From the NCBI GenBank assembly GCA_017311185.1, contig JAESUZ010000132.1, positions 682,001 through 746,000 of the forward strand: a DNA stretch of 64,000 nucleotides, read 5' to 3'. Of this stretch, positions 43,241 through 54,454 are shown piece by piece. This DNA is from Proteles cristata cristata (Eukaryota; Chordata; Mammalia; Carnivora; Hyaenidae). A model generated the notes under the pieces. That model saw only the letters and a list, made by a program, of their open reading frames with translations, did no database searches and had not been told where the DNA came from. The translations under genes and the position numbers were made by a program. Position 1 is the first letter of the stretch. Every line of letters starts with the position of its first letter.

Positions 43241-43550
43241 AAATAAAGACTAAGAAAAATTATTTTTAAAAATTTAATTAAATTAGGAGCGCCTGGGTGG
43301 CTCAGTCAGTTGAACGTCCAACTTTGGCTCAGGTCATGATCTCACAGTTCATGAATTTGAGCCCCACGTTGGGCTCTGTGCTGACAGCTCAGAGCTTGGA
43401 GCCTACTTCAGATTCTGTGTCTTACTCTCTCTCTCTTCCCCTCCCCTTCTCATGCTCTGTCTCTCTCATTCTCAAAAATAAATAAACATTAAAAAATAAA
43501 ATAACAATTAAATTAAATTAAATTAAAATTTTTAAAAAGTTGATTGGTAC
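43027..43550 (+). mobile_element. Pair of head-to-tail CAN-SINEs sharing one outer 14 bp duplication
   Basis: AAGTTGATTGGTAC is perfect at 43027-43040 and 43537-43550. Inside are SINE A (about 43045-43262) and SINE B (about 43286-43495), same orientation. B sits in the A/T-rich tail of A and has an AATTAAATTA-type flank on both sides, consistent with its own duplication within that tail. Both are middle tier. Confidence 0.94.
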
Positions 43551-43945
43551 ATGCAATCTAGAAATTCTACGTCTGGGCATATACTTAGCAGATGTGCATA
43601 CAAATGCACACCAAAAGATATATGCAAGAATAGCATAGCAAATCTATTTGCAATAGCCCCAAACTCAAAACTACCCAGAAGTCCATCAGTAGTAGAAAGG
43701 ATGACTAAGCTGTGGTATATAAACACATGAAATAAGACACCTCAATGAGAATAAGCAATCTATAATGACATTCAACAATATGGTTGAATCTAACAAGCAT
43801 AATATTGAATAAAAGAAACCAGAACCAAAAGCACACACTATGTGACTCCTTCATTTAAGGACAAAACAGGCAATACTATTAATCTATGGTATCAGAGGTA
43901 AAGATAGTGATTATCTTTGGAGGGGAATAGGGATTGTTCCATCTA
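43551..43945 (+). mobile_element. Old L1 (L1M-type) 3' ORF2/UTR fragment
   Basis: 'aatctatttgcaatagcccc', 'gaagtccatcagtagtagaa', 'gctgtggtatataaacacat', 'attcaacaatatggttgaat' and 'gtgactccttcatttaagga' are the sense order of an old L1 3' end. Stops are frequent. Confidence 0.82.
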
Positions 43946-44149
43946 TAGAAAGCAGAAAAGCAAAGAAAAATAGAAATGCACTACAGGCAGAGTTTAACAC
44001 ACCGTTCTCAGTACAAGTCAGATCAAATGGACAAAATGTAAGCAAAGACACAGAAATCTAAACAACTTAAACAATAAGGTAGGCCTTTAAAATAATTTAA
44101 TCCTAATTTCGGTACATACAGGCCCACACAAACACACACACTTGGGATT

Positions 44150-44515
44150 CTGACTAGAAGAGCATTAAATGTATATATTAACTTCAGAAGGATTTATATT
44201 TTTATAAGTTGTCTCATCCATGGATATGGAATTTCTCTCTGTTAGTATAGAGAAAAGCTATTGATTTTTGTATACTTATCTTGCATACAGCCACCTTTCA
44301 AAATTAATTTTAAAAGTTATTAATTTTAATTACTTGTTATCAGGCTGGGTTTGTGAGCAAAAAAGAGAAAAAAAAGATAATTTCCCTTCTTTAGTAATAT
44401 TCATACAGACTATTTCATTTCTCTTCTTACTTCACTAGTGAAGATCTCCAAAATATGTTTGACACTGGCAATTATAACAGACAACCTTGTCTTATTGATA
44501 TTAAATGGACAACTC
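44150..44515 (-). mobile_element. Old L1 (L1M-type) fragment, antisense
   Basis: 'agcattaaatgtatatatta', 'tcatccatggatatggaatt', 'gctattgatttttgtatact' and 'acaaccttgtcttattgata' follow antisense L1 reverse transcriptase-region order. No frame is preserved. Confidence 0.8.
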
Positions 44516-44679
44516 TCTCAGGCATTGCTCTGAATCAAGAGGGTCCTGTGTCCCTTGGCCCCCACGCTCAGAAGTTACCATGGTCCTGACCATCATCGCC
44601 CTTCTGTCTGGGAGACCCCAGTTCTGCAGTTGTCTCCACTCCTTTCTCTTCTCTCTCCTGAGCTCAGGCCGCCATCACC

Positions 44680-45305
44680 TGGCTCTAGGGTGATTACAGC
44701 CGCCTTCCAACTAGCTTTCCTTTGTCTCCTCCTTCCCCTCCTGTGCTCTCAGGCAATCAGGCCAGCACACTGCAGCCAGAATGAGCTTTCAACCTGCAAA
44801 TCTGATCACGCCACTCTTCTTTTTTCCCATTCTGGGAGGATAAAGGTGGTACACAGCCATGTGAGTCGGTCCCTGCCTGGCTCCCGAGCTCCCTCTCATC
44901 TGCTCTTCTGCACTGAGGGAGAACTGATGGCCTTTCAGTTCTCTGGGTATACCCTGCCCCTTCTTGTCTCAGCCTTTTTACACCTGCCTTTATTACTGCC
45001 CGGAACACACCACACACATGCACATGTGTGCTCATACACTCCTATACACATGCACACACATACACACCCTACACACATTCACATGCATACACACACCCCC
45101 TACACACATGCACATACACACACGCACGCACATTCTCTATCTCTCTGTCTCTCCCTAACTCCAAAGTATCACCAGTGTCATCGACTCCATATAACTATTT
45201 GTTCAATGTCTTCATCTCTAGACAGTACATCCACCAGGGCAGGGATTGTGCATTTCTACCACCCGAAACCCCAGCACCCAGCGTGGGGCCTGGCCCAATA
45301 ATTTT
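44680..45305 (+). repeat. LINE-2 3' region, long, with CA microsatellite inside
   Basis: 'gatcacagccgcctt'-like start, 'cactgcagccagaatgagct', 'acctgcaaatctgatcacgc', 'ctttattactgcccggaaca', then the CA tract, 'ccaccagggcagggattgtg' and 'cccagcacccagcgtggggc'. These are the L2 3' blocks in order. The 248-codon frame across this region is L2-derived and not a gene. Confidence 0.85.
45008..45135. repeat. Complex (CA)n microsatellite
   Basis: CA runs interrupted by CATG, CTAT and CCCTA units, with CACGCACGCA at the right. It lies within the L2. Confidence 0.9.
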
Positions 45306-45309
45306 TTTA

Positions 45310-46200
45310 AATTAATAATTAGTAGGTCAGCAATTATCAGCCTTTTATAGTTCACAACCCACCAATCTCTGTTTTATCCCCGTAAGAAGTGGGTAGACAC
45401 AAATGTGCCTTCTATTCTTACTTTTTAAAATGTTTTTGGCTGGCCACATAGCATTGCAGGTTGGTTTCCTTCTAGTCTCAAGGCTGGGCACCACTTGGTC
45501 ATGTCACGCAGTTTCCATCCTCTTCGCCAGCCAGGAATGGTTGTATGTTGAGACTATTGTCCTTCCCTGATTCACCACAGCAACGGTCGGGGAAACATGA
45601 CGGAGACAGAACTGTCAGGAACCCACAGAATGCTTCCGCAGTCTGCACACTTGCCCCAGCACCGGCCCCTTCTTCCATTGAAACCCAGCCCTCAGTGCTG
45701 CTACCAACTCTGACTCACCCTTGCCCGGAGCCTCTGCCAGGGGTTTTGTTCTTTATTGTGTCCCCTCTCACGCACCCAAAGGTCAACTGGCCGATGGGAG
45801 GGATCCAAGCCCCCTCCTTTTAATGATATGCTCTAAGAAGTAACTCATGCAAGTGTCTCCCCACCCCCCCCTCCAGAGCCTGAAATCTTGAGGCAGAGAC
45901 AGAATCTTATGGATACCTATCATTTTAGCCTTCCTGTGAGCCTGCCGGAAGTGCATGCTGAGGGCATGTCAAAGCCTCAGGCAGAATTTCAGAGCAATTA
46001 ACTACATATGCAAGAGGTCTCCCCTCTCGGGTGTCAGCCAAACCATAAGCGGATTCCCTTCACTCGTTATCATGTAGCTACGACAGTTAAGTATTATAAC
46101 TGTGGCATAACTAAAACCCTTGTAATTAAGGAACAGGCGGGTCAGGAGAAAAGGCATCTGATTCTAGCTCAGCCGCAGAGGTTGAGCGAAAAGAGCAATA
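45310..46200. other. No recognised element
   Basis: Apparently single-copy. 45990-46190 is repeat-free and motif-dense ('gttatcatgtagctacgaca', 'cttgtaattaaggaacaggc') next to a CTCF-like site, and is a possible regulatory block. Confidence 0.4.
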
Positions 46201-46204
46201 TTCA

Positions 46205-46218
46205 CCACTAGATGGCAG
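46205..46218 (+). promoter_or_regulatory. Strong CTCF-like motif
   Basis: CCACTAGATGGCAG matches the CTCF core pattern CCNSNWGGNGGCRS at all but one position, and CCACTAGATGGCAG-type sites are frequent among strong CTCF sites. The site is in non-repetitive DNA, with the motif on the plus strand. Confidence 0.55.
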
Positions 46219-46638
46219 GCTTCCTGCTTTAGTCCCTAATCAGCTCAATTTTTAAATCGAGAAAACCGAAACTGTGTGTATGTCATACTGACAGCAAACA
46301 ACTCTTCCACAGAGTAGGCTATTTAACTATTTTGGATCTTATAAATATTTGTGAACTTGACTAGTCCTTGGCTAGTGAGCAACTTGAAGTCTGGGGTCTC
46401 ATGCAGCTCTGTGCTCCCACAAGCTTTATACAGCACCTGGCAACAGGGCACACGAGGCGTCAGAGGTGACTGGAGTAAATTAGAGTCCCTGAAACCAGCG
46501 GGGTGACTTTATCTAAGGGACTAGCTTCTCAGGATCTTGACTTCAAAGAAGAGGATATTACATTTATACTCATCTAAATCTCTAAGTGAAAAAACATGAG
46601 AAATGCTTAGTACAGTGCCAACCAAGAAGGTTGTAGGC

Positions 46639-47272
46639 AAATGATCCTCAAAGTGTGGTCCAAGGACCCCTAAGGGTTCCCCTTCCTTTTTCCAAGCACA
46701 GGTCTCTATGAGGGCAGGTTTCTTTAGAAACTTCAATCAAAGCAATGAATCATAGGAGCACCTGGGTGGCTCAGTTAGTTAAGCATCTGACTCTTGATCT
46801 CAGCTCAGGTCTTGATCTTAGAGTTGTGAGTTCAAGCCCCACACTGAGCTCTGTGCTGAGTGTGGAAACTGCTTAAAATAATAATTATATATATATACTC
46901 CATATATATACCATATATATTATACATAAAATATTAATTATATATATATACACCATAGAAGATTGAATACACAAGTAGATGTGAGAATCTATAAAGTAAG
47001 CATTACTTTGTAAAAATGCCATTCTCATAAATTTCTTTGTTTTGGAAAATAGTTACTATTTGTAAAAATATGTAATTTATATTAACATGTGCTAGGTTTT
47101 TATACTTATTTTAAAATACATTAAAAAGTGAGTATTGTAAATTTCTCAGTAATAATTTCTAATATGGTAAGGCAAATATCAAATATCTCATATAAAACAA
47201 AACTCTTTCAGGCTCTCAGTCACTTTGAGAAATGTAAAGGGGTTCTGACCCAAAAAGTTTGAGAACACCTTT
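46639..47272. mobile_element. hAT-type DNA transposon fossil, interrupted by a SINE
   Basis: The left end 'atgatcctcaaagtgtggtc' and right end 'ccaaaaagtttgagaacacc' are inverted hAT-type termini. Interior blocks 'ttttggaaaatagttactat', 'atattaacatgtgctaggtt' and 'tttctcagtaataatttcta' agree with a common non-autonomous mammalian hAT element as I recall it. A SINE at about 46755-46945 splits it. Confidence 0.75.
46755..46945 (+). mobile_element. Old felid CAN-SINE with AT-rich tail
   Basis: 'ggagcacctgggtggctcag' head, 'gactcttgatctcagctcag' and 'gttcaagccccacactgagc', then a shortened body and an (AT)n tail that has grown into a TATATA tract. Oldest tier. Confidence 0.88.
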
Positions 47273-47329
47273 ATTAGTTCTCTGTTATTTATCTTTCATT
47301 CTTCAAAAACAGAAAGCTCAATATCTAAT

Positions 47330-47640
47330 GATGTTAATTTCAGGATTATCTACAATAACAAAAAAAGAGCTTGAATGTCTAATATCAGGGGAAAGGTTTA
47401 ATAATAGTAAATATGCCCCACTAACCCAGTGGAGTTAAATATTATAGTATTGTATAATAATCAAATGATCACATGACATAACATTAGGAGTGAAAAGACA
47501 TCATTCAGTATTGCCACTAATTATAAAAATGTGAGATTGAAAGCTAATACATAAAAATGAAAACACTAAACACCTGTTACATTATGTTTGGATATGAGAT
47601 TATAGGTGCTGTTTCTCTTTAATTAAACTAGTGACTGTTA
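47330..47640 (+). mobile_element. Possible old L1 3' fragment
   Basis: 'gattatctacaataacaaaa', 'gaatgtctaatatcagggga', 'aaggtttaataatagtaaat' and 'aaatattatagtattgtata' suggest a decayed L1 ORF2 3' end. Confidence 0.45.
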
Positions 47641-47655
47641 CCATTTAACTATAGA

Positions 47656-47861
47656 TTTTTTCTTTTTTAAAAAAAATGTTTATTTCTTTATTTTGAGAGA
47701 AAGGGAGCACGTGCACACAAGCAAGGGAGGAGCTGAGAGGGAGAGAAAGACTCAAAAGCAGGCTCTGTACTCCATCTCACAAACCCTGAGACCATGACTT
47801 GAGCTGAAATCAAGAGTCAAGAGTTGGATGTTTAACCTTGACTGAGCCACCCAGGCGCCTC
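47656..47861 (-). mobile_element. Felid CAN-SINE, inverted
   Basis: T/A-rich tail at left, 'gagaaagggagcacgtgcac', then 'gagccacccaggcgcct' head at right. A small internal duplication ('aagagtcaagagt') is visible near 47811-47823. Confidence 0.92.
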
Positions 47862-47864
47862 TAA

Positions 47865-48234
47865 AGGAGCATTTGTAAGTTAGCCTTCTAAGACCTGTCC
47901 GAGGGCCCCCCCCACCCAGTCTCTTACACTAGCGGCAAAGAGGCCATTGTCTTTTTCCATTTAACACGACAAAAAGCTTCCTAATTTTGAAAGCCAACTT
48001 CCTCCAGCAGACTCCAACAGATGTCATTGTCTGAAGGATCCCTCACAAATGGCAAAACTGTACAAACACAGAGTCCCACCCCACCCCCGACCTCAGGGAC
48101 ACCTAACAGAGCAGGCACTGAACAGAAAGCAGTCAGCGCTTTCAGGCTGTCAGCAATGGAGCAAAACCGCATCCCCTTTCACCAGGAGCTTCTACTGTAC
48201 CCCCTCCTCTCCCGCACTACCCCCATCCCCGCCA
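47865..48234. other. No recognised element
   Basis: Apparently single-copy; nothing recognisable. Confidence 0.45.

Positions 48235-48235
<1 letters not shown>

Positions 48236-48279
<44 letters not shown>
48236..48279. repeat. (CA)n microsatellite, pure
   Basis: About 22 uninterrupted CA units, long enough to be polymorphic. Confidence 0.95.
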
Positions 48280-48280
<1 letters not shown>

Positions 48281-48282
<2 letters not shown>

Positions 48283-48528
48283 GCAGTGTGGGCTTATATT
48301 TTGCTTCCCAGCATATTAATAAACTCCCTCTTTAGTGAACTGCTTCTGAAGTTTTGAAGTGAAACCCATTGCCCGAAGGAGGATACATGCTTCGAGGAAT
48401 CCTGCCTTTTACTCCATTTACTGGGTCCTGTTCACATCTTTCCCAAGACCATCTAGGGTAATTCTCCTTCTCAACTTCAAATCCGCGTGTGGCACGGATT
48501 TGCCAGATGGGCAGCACAGTGTGAAAAA
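48281..48528. other. No recognised element
   Basis: Apparently single-copy; nothing recognisable. Confidence 0.4.
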
Positions 48529-48529
48529 A

Positions 48530-48965
48530 AAATGCACTGGAGAAGGAGACGACTTTATTCGGGCTATTGCAACAGGGAGGACATCCATGAACACAGAGGA
48601 ACATCTCAGAGGAGAGGAAGGAAGGCCTGGGGTTTTACAGAGGCGACAGAGTGGGGAGGAGAGTGGACCACAAGTCTTACAGGGGCAGGGTGGGAGGAGG
48701 GAGGCAGGAAATACTGAATCCTTGAAGGCAGAAAGGTCCTCTGCAGTTTCTCTCCTCTCAGCTCTCCAGGAGCCCAGGGCTCATGTAAACTTCAGCATGG
48801 TCAACAGGTTAGCAAAAATCTGGCCTCTCTTGGAGCCGAGAGGGGAGGAAAAAACAGCAAGACTGCGGTCTCAGATGCCTCCAGGTGGTGAGAGGACCAC
48901 AGGCAGAGGACCACTAGTGGACTTATCTCCAGGACCTCCGTTGGCAGCTGTAATTTTGCTCCATA
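48530..48965 (-). mobile_element. Possible LTR, antisense (same family as 54620-54985)
   Basis: 'gacgactttattcgggctat' is the complement of an LTR-like AATAAAGTC polyadenylation region. A matching block at 54657-54686 ('gatttcatttaaggctattg') and a shared later GGGG(T/A)TTT-CAG block suggest two copies of one LTR family. Family name and edges are uncertain. Open frames here (48359-48994) have no recognisable product. Confidence 0.4.
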
Positions 48966-49072
48966 AATTCAGAAATCTTCTTCTCCCATCCTAATCCTCT
49001 CTCCTTCTTCCTTGGCAGGTGGATGAGGATATTGTTGAATGAAAACCAGTTCAATTACTGCTAATTCCTCTA

Positions 49073-49109
49073 AACACACACACACACACACACACACATA
49101 CATGCATAT

Positions 49110-49149
<40 letters not shown>
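49073..49149. repeat. (CA)n microsatellite, interrupted
   Basis: Two CA blocks split by CATACATGCATATG at about 49097-49110. It lies 0.8 kb from the pure CA tract at 48236. Confidence 0.95.
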
Positions 49150-49150
<1 letters not shown>

Positions 49151-49151
<1 letters not shown>

Positions 49152-50940
49152 GGCTCCATTCCAACCTCCTGGAAGAAAGCTGGTCACCACTGGAAGATTC
49201 CAGATGAATAGTTGGGGTCCCCGAACGATGTCTTTTGAAGAGAAAAAAAAAGTTGAGATGGTTGAACCACGCCAGTCACCATCTGAAGTTCTAATTTTCC
49301 TTGAGAACAAGAAAAGCCTTTTCCTTAACATCTTCTGTGGTAAAGGCAGGCTCTCCCCAACTTCTCTGCCCCAGCACCCTGCGTTTGAAAGAGTCCAGCC
49401 AGATGTGTTCGTGTTTTCCATCCACACAGCACAGGGTTTAAGGATGGAAGCAAAGATGAGCTATCTCCCCCATCCGTGTATCTTTCCGCTCCTGCTGAGA
49501 AGGTTTCTGGAGGGTCTGTGCTGTTGGCTGCAGATAAAACAATGGGGGTGGGAACAGCTTTGGAAATAGGGTTGGGGGATGGGGATTTTTTCCATCTGGA
49601 ATCACATGCCTCTTGGTGGCAGGGCCAGATGGAGCCACAGTCTGTCTGTGGAGACAAAGCTTCTCTTTAAACTGGCCTTGCAAACAAGAATATGAGGCTT
49701 TTGACAACACAATGGCCAAGAGATAGAAAGCTGAGCGTGGTTATGAAATGCCAAGGGCAGATCACTCCAACTTTGGAGGATTAAGCCCCGAATGTAATTC
49801 AGCAAGGAGCTTCCTTGAGCTGATGAACACAAGACTATAAAGCTGTGCATTCAAACAGACACTAGAAAAACAACTCTCCGTCAGCCAGTCTCTTTTCTCT
49901 GAACTTAAGTCATCTTTCAGCTGGGAGCAAACACGCTTCCTTAATGCACCAGAATGGTGCTGGGACTTAAATTACTGTAAAGAATTTTATAAATGTTGAG
50001 TGTCCCTGTCCACACTACTAATGAACATCCCCTAAGCTGCACTTAAGCCAAATTCCAAGGTATAATTGGGGACACAGAACAATGATATAATGTAGATCGC
50101 AGGTTTGTTTGAAGCTCCGAACATCTGATTAGAGGGACAGTAGCAGATTTCCTGGATCATGGGAGAGGAAGATGAAAACCATCTGTCACAGCCTGCCTCC
50201 TGAGCCTTTCCGTCCACGAAAGCTCTTTGTGTCACCGAATAATGCCAAAAGGAAGGCCTTCTTGGCCCTCAAACCCCATCTTCCAACCAGAGATCCCTCA
50301 TCACACTGTGTGCCCTAAGAAAGTCACTTCCCCCTCTGAACCTTCATTTTCTCTTCCATAACACACAACAATTGGGCATGTTTTGGTGTTTTCAAACTTT
50401 TTTAAAGCAACGGAGCATGTTAGTCCCCAAAAGAAAACTTTAGGAGAGAACTCTGTAAATATCCTATGTCACTTGGGGGAATCATCAGCGTGCCACAAAT
50501 CAGACTGCGGGAGGGAAACAGCTCAGCAATTTGTGCCTTAAACCCCCAGGCAGACTCTTGGTTCCAATGTATTGGATCTTTCTCTGCAAATATTGAGCAC
50601 TTTATAAATGTCGTACGGGAAAAATGTACACTTCAGTGGAAAACTAGGCATCATTTAGAACACATTCTTCCAGGTTATCTTACTATGATACGATGGGACC
50701 CTTTCATTGCCTTTGGGCTATTTTACAACTCTGCAAATGTGGGCAACTGACAGCAATGCAAATAATTCTTGTTCACAGACTACAAATGAATTCTGGCCTG
50801 CAGAGGTTTAATTGCCTTCCCTCCTAACCCCCAAGAGAAAACCAGTGACCTTCTATGTCAACATTCTTTTACTCCATATAAATTTGTGCTTCTCTGACTT
50901 CTCATTTGAACTGGTTGTAACATCTTACCTGCACTCATTA
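49151..50940. other. Repeat-free 1.8 kb block
   Basis: No SINE, LINE, LTR, DNA transposon or microsatellite recognised in 1.8 kb, unusual in this window. It contains a CTCF-like CCTCTTGGTGGCAG at 49609-49622 and several AT-rich motif clusters (49975-50030, 50580-50620, 50755-50775). Frames on both strands at 49325-49850 overlap and have no familiar product. It may hold conserved regulatory sequence. Confidence 0.45.
49609..49622 (+). promoter_or_regulatory. CTCF-like motif
   Basis: CCTCTTGGTGGCAG fits CCNSNWGGNGGCRS. It is weaker than the site at 46205, but in the same orientation and in repeat-free DNA. Confidence 0.35.
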
Positions 50941-50956
50941 ATAATGAGTGAAGTAA

Positions 50957-51155
50957 GGGGTGCCTGGGTGGCTCAGTCAGTCAAACATCAGACTGTTGAT
51001 TTTGACTGTGAGGTTGTGATCTCACAGTCATGGGATGGAGCCCTGAGCCAGCACGGCTAATGCTCTAATGCTCAGCATGGAGTCAGCTTAAGATTCTCTC
51101 CCTCTCTCTGCCCCTTCCCCCCTCATGCTCTCTTTCTCTCTTAAAAAAAATTTAA
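50957..51155 (+). mobile_element. Felid CAN-SINE (oldest tier)
   Basis: 'ggggtgcctgggtggctcag' head, 'gcatggagtcagcttaagat' middle lacking 'gctcagagcctg', and an A-run tail. Flanks TAATAATGAGTGAA (left) and TAATTATGAGCTAA (right) look like a decayed duplication. Confidence 0.92.
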
Positions 51156-51354
51156 TTATGAGCTAACTAAAGTCTTTAACGTGTGTTCATTTATATTTAT
51201 ATGAGAGTCATGGTTGTGGCTTTCTTTGAAAAGCACCTTATTTTGAAATTTTATTAATAAAAAATTAACATTTGGTTAATTTTTTTTTTTTTAGTTCACC
51301 ACTGATCTCCAATAGCATTTATACTCTCTGCACAATTGTTATGGAAATGCCATT

Positions 51355-51609
51355 AGAAAAGTGACATGTGGGGGCGCCTGGGTGGCTCAGTCAGTTAAGC
51401 ATCCGACTTCAGCTCAGGTCTTGATCTCACGGTTTGTGGGTTCAAGCCCTGCGTCAGGCTCTGTACTGACAGCTCAGAGCCTGGACCCTGCTTTGGGTTC
51501 TGTGTCTCCCTCTCTCTCTGACCCTCCCCCATGCTTGCACTGTCTCTCTCTCTCTCAGAAATAAATAAAACATTAAAAAATATATTTAAAAAAAGAAAAG
51601 TGGCATGTG
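51355..51609 (+). mobile_element. Felid CAN-SINE with 16 bp duplications
   Basis: AGAAAAGTGACATGTG (51355-51370) and AGAAAAGTGGCATGTG (51594-51609), one mismatch. The body has the middle-tier 'gactgacagctcag'-type sequence together with the young-like 'ctctgaccctcccc'. Confidence 0.96.
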
Positions 51610-53170
51610 ATCACTGGGAATAAGAAATAAGAGGAAAAACAAAAGGGTAATAGTAGCTGGGCTCCTGCAGGCCAGAGAGCACAAGCACAAACAGAAGGGG
51701 CAGCTCCACCATTTCGAGAGGGAAGGAGACTGAGGTCACCTGTCACCTGATGGGAGCTGGGAGCTGAAATAGGAGGAAGCATCCAACTCAACAGAAATGA
51801 GTATTCTGACCTCTCTGTCACCCCTGAGTGAGTTTGGGATGAGAATAAAACCACCCACAGCTTACTGTCTATACCAACATGACCTTACTATTCCATTGTT
51901 TTCATCAACATAACTTTGCTATTATTCCAGAAGATTCTTCCCCAGGAAGACAAGAGTTGCAAATGACTTTACTATTCCTGAAAGACAGATCATCTCTGTC
52001 ACAGGGAGCATCAGAAGAAAGTTCGTACCCCAAGACTCTTTGAACCCCTCAGCCAGAAATCTACACTTTGCTGTGTCCACCAAACCTAACTAGTTATTAC
52101 CTCAGGATCCTCACTAATCCTAATCAAACATGCCACGTCCACTTTGAAAGAGCCACCTTAAACCAGGCTTCAAAGTCTCAGTAAATACCCCAACTCTGCC
52201 CTCCCCTGGTAGAGATCTTAAGGCCTATGGAGTGGGGCGCTCCTCTACCACACTGAGCACTAGTGCAGCTCAGCCTTGCCTGATTGTCACACTGTCTGGT
52301 GACATGGGGGAGACGGCATTCAATGGAAGGGGGAAATATTTGGAGGCAACTGTGTATGTGAGCCTGAATTATTCAGGAAGGTTTCTTCTCTGCTCAAGTT
52401 CTGTGGGATGATGGCATAAATATTCTTTCTTTTTTCTATGAGGATACAAAACCTAGAGTCTGGGGGCTGGCAGGAGTGCAGGAGATGATCTAATCGCTTC
52501 CCTCCCTATGGATGAGGTCTCTGGGATGCACAGGAGCAGTCCACCAGGACAGGGTCTGAATCCAAGTCTGGCAGCTCTAGCCAGGCGCCCTGCATGCACA
52601 TCTTCTCTCGCTGGCTCGTTGGGTTTAAACAATCACTTACGGCATGCTGGGCTCTGTGCCTTGGGACAAGTGCTCCGAGGTGGGGCCACAGTTCCAGATA
52701 TGTGCCCCCTTTGCTGTCTGCCCCTGTTCGGCAGATCCTGAACTCCACATTCTTTTCCTCGAGAAAGTAGTGAAAGGGCAGAAAGCTGAGGCCAGTCTAA
52801 GAACTCCCAGCTTCCAATGCCTGACGTATCAATGACTTGGGAAGAACACAGAAGCCTGGAGGTGACAACCGAGACATCTAGCAAAGGCTTTCTCCGGACT
52901 GGTGTTGGAGGGAGAGGATGAGAACAAAACAGGACATGGGTCCCAAGAGCAGCAAAGCCCTGAGGATGCAGATCCCCAAGAGGGGGTGACTGTGTAGAGA
53001 GAGCTCTAGAGGTTCTCCAAGGTCTCTATGCCATGGAGTAGCAGAGAGCCCCCACACCTCCCCAGGGCCACACAGACAAGCCTGAGGGGCAGCACAGGAG
53101 TGAGTTGAGGGACCAATAACCTAGACCAAAAGCTCTGGCACAATTAGGGTCCTGGCACCATTAAGCCCCT
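51610..53170. other. No recognised element
   Basis: Apparently single-copy. Frames at 52506-52884 occur on both strands over the same bases and lack any familiar product, so they look like chance frames in GC-richer DNA. Confidence 0.45.
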
Positions 53171-53178
53171 GAAACTTA

Positions 53179-53271
53179 AAAAAGAAAAGAGAGAAGAGAG
53201 AAGAGAGAAGAGAAGAGAAGAGAAGAGAAGAGAAGAGAAGAGAAGAGAAGAGAAGAGAAGAGAAGAGAAGC
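53179..53271. repeat. (GAGAA)n/(AAGAG)n microsatellite
   Basis: About 90 bp of purine-only pentamers, pure over the last twelve or so units. It is a homopurine-homopyrimidine tract that could form triplex DNA. Confidence 0.95.
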
Positions 53272-53956
53272 CACAGGAAGTTGGTGCTGTAGGTAAAGGG
53301 GCAGACACTCAGAGCTGATGAGGCTCCAGGATTTCTCCCCAGAACTGGGTCAAGAGGACAGTGTCTTCTCCCTGTCAGTCCAGACTGATCATGCTCCCGA
53401 CCAGCACTGAGTGTGGCCACTCCATAGGCGGCTTCCTGCACCGGGGCTGTGAGGAGCCCTTCCACCGAGAGCAGCCCTGAATAAACAAGCAGGGATGACG
53501 GATGCCCTTGTTGCTTTGAAAAGAAGCCCTGATCTTCCCGGCAAATTGAGGGGGTTAACGGGGGTGGGGAGGGGGTCTTTTAGAGGGAGTGGGACAGGGA
53601 TCACATGCAGCCTCACTTCCTCTCTCCCTGGAGAAGCAGATGTGACCCTGGGCTGACCCCACAGGTGCTCCCTGTCCTTTGCTGGCTGCTGGCCAGATCT
53701 CCGCTTCCAGTGTTTTCCACTGCCCAGACTTTCAAAGGGGGGAAGGAAGGAAGGGGAAAGGAGAAGGGAAAGAAGGGATTTAAGAGAATGGAGAGTAGAG
53801 GGTGGGGTTCTGCTGGGGAAAGGAAAGCCCAAGGAGAGGAAACACAATGAATAACTCATTATGAACTTGTGGCACCTGAGACCTCAGTGCTTTTGGCCAA
53901 CTATCGCCCGGCTGGGCCTATCACAGGGGCTCAGAAGAGCTGTGTGCTCAACTCCT
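53272..53956. other. No recognised element
   Basis: Apparently single-copy with purine-rich patches (53735-53790). The 156-codon minus-strand frame at 53389-53859 reads through the purine patches and has no recognisable product. Confidence 0.45.
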
Positions 53957-53957
53957 C

Positions 53958-54188
53958 AAATTTAGGTTTTTGGGGCACCTGGATGGCTCAATTGGTTGAG
54001 CATCTGACTCTTGATTTCGGCTCAGGTCACTATTTCATGATTCATGGGTTCGAGCCCCACGTTGGGCTCAGTGCTAACAGCGCGGAGCCTCCTTGGGATT
54101 CTCTCTCCCTCTCTCTCTGTCCCTCCCTGGCTCACACACTCTCTCTCTCAAAATAAATAAATAAACTTTAACAAATTTTAAGTTTTTG
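53958..54188 (+). mobile_element. Felid CAN-SINE (oldest tier) with duplications
   Basis: AAATTTAGGTTTTTG (53958-53972) and AAATTTTAAGTTTTTG (54173-54188) flank the body. It has 'gactcttgatttcggctcag', 'gcgcggagcctccttgggat' and an AAATAAATAAATAAACTTTA tail. Confidence 0.94.
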
Positions 54189-54189
54189 A

Positions 54190-54454
54190 AGAGCTCCGAA
54201 TGAAATACTGAAAGGCACAGACCTCTGTTTTAAGAAGACAATGTTCAACCTTGAGCTTGAAGCCTGTCTCCATCCTTGATGGCTCCAGCCGAAATGCACT
54301 GAATGTGTCCTGTTCACATATTCACTAATGACTGTGGCCAGTTTTCTGCAAGGTTTCCTTAGGGGTTAACAGGCTAGTCTGTTGAGGGCAGATTTAAAAT
54401 AAATCAAATTCTATAATGCTGTTTGGGTTCTGCTCTTTGTTTTTTAATTTACAG
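54190..54454. other. No recognised element
   Basis: Apparently single-copy, ending in a splice-acceptor-like polypyrimidine tract discussed under findings. Confidence 0.4.

Noticed and set aside
44555..45301. 248-codon plus-strand open frame
   Set aside because: It runs through an L2 3' region and a CA microsatellite; the peptide is largely His/Thr repeats from the CA tract.
48359..48994. 211-codon plus-strand open frame
   Set aside because: It starts without a supported context, crosses a possible antisense LTR, has no recognisable domain, and no splice or promoter signal was seen.
53179..53271. Regularly repeated pentamers considered as a CRISPR-like or satellite array
   Set aside because: The unit is 5 bp with no spacers, an ordinary purine microsatellite in animal DNA.
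53389..53859. 156-codon minus-strand open frame
   Set aside because: Driven by purine-rich plus-strand sequence, with an opposing frame over the same bases and no recognisable product.
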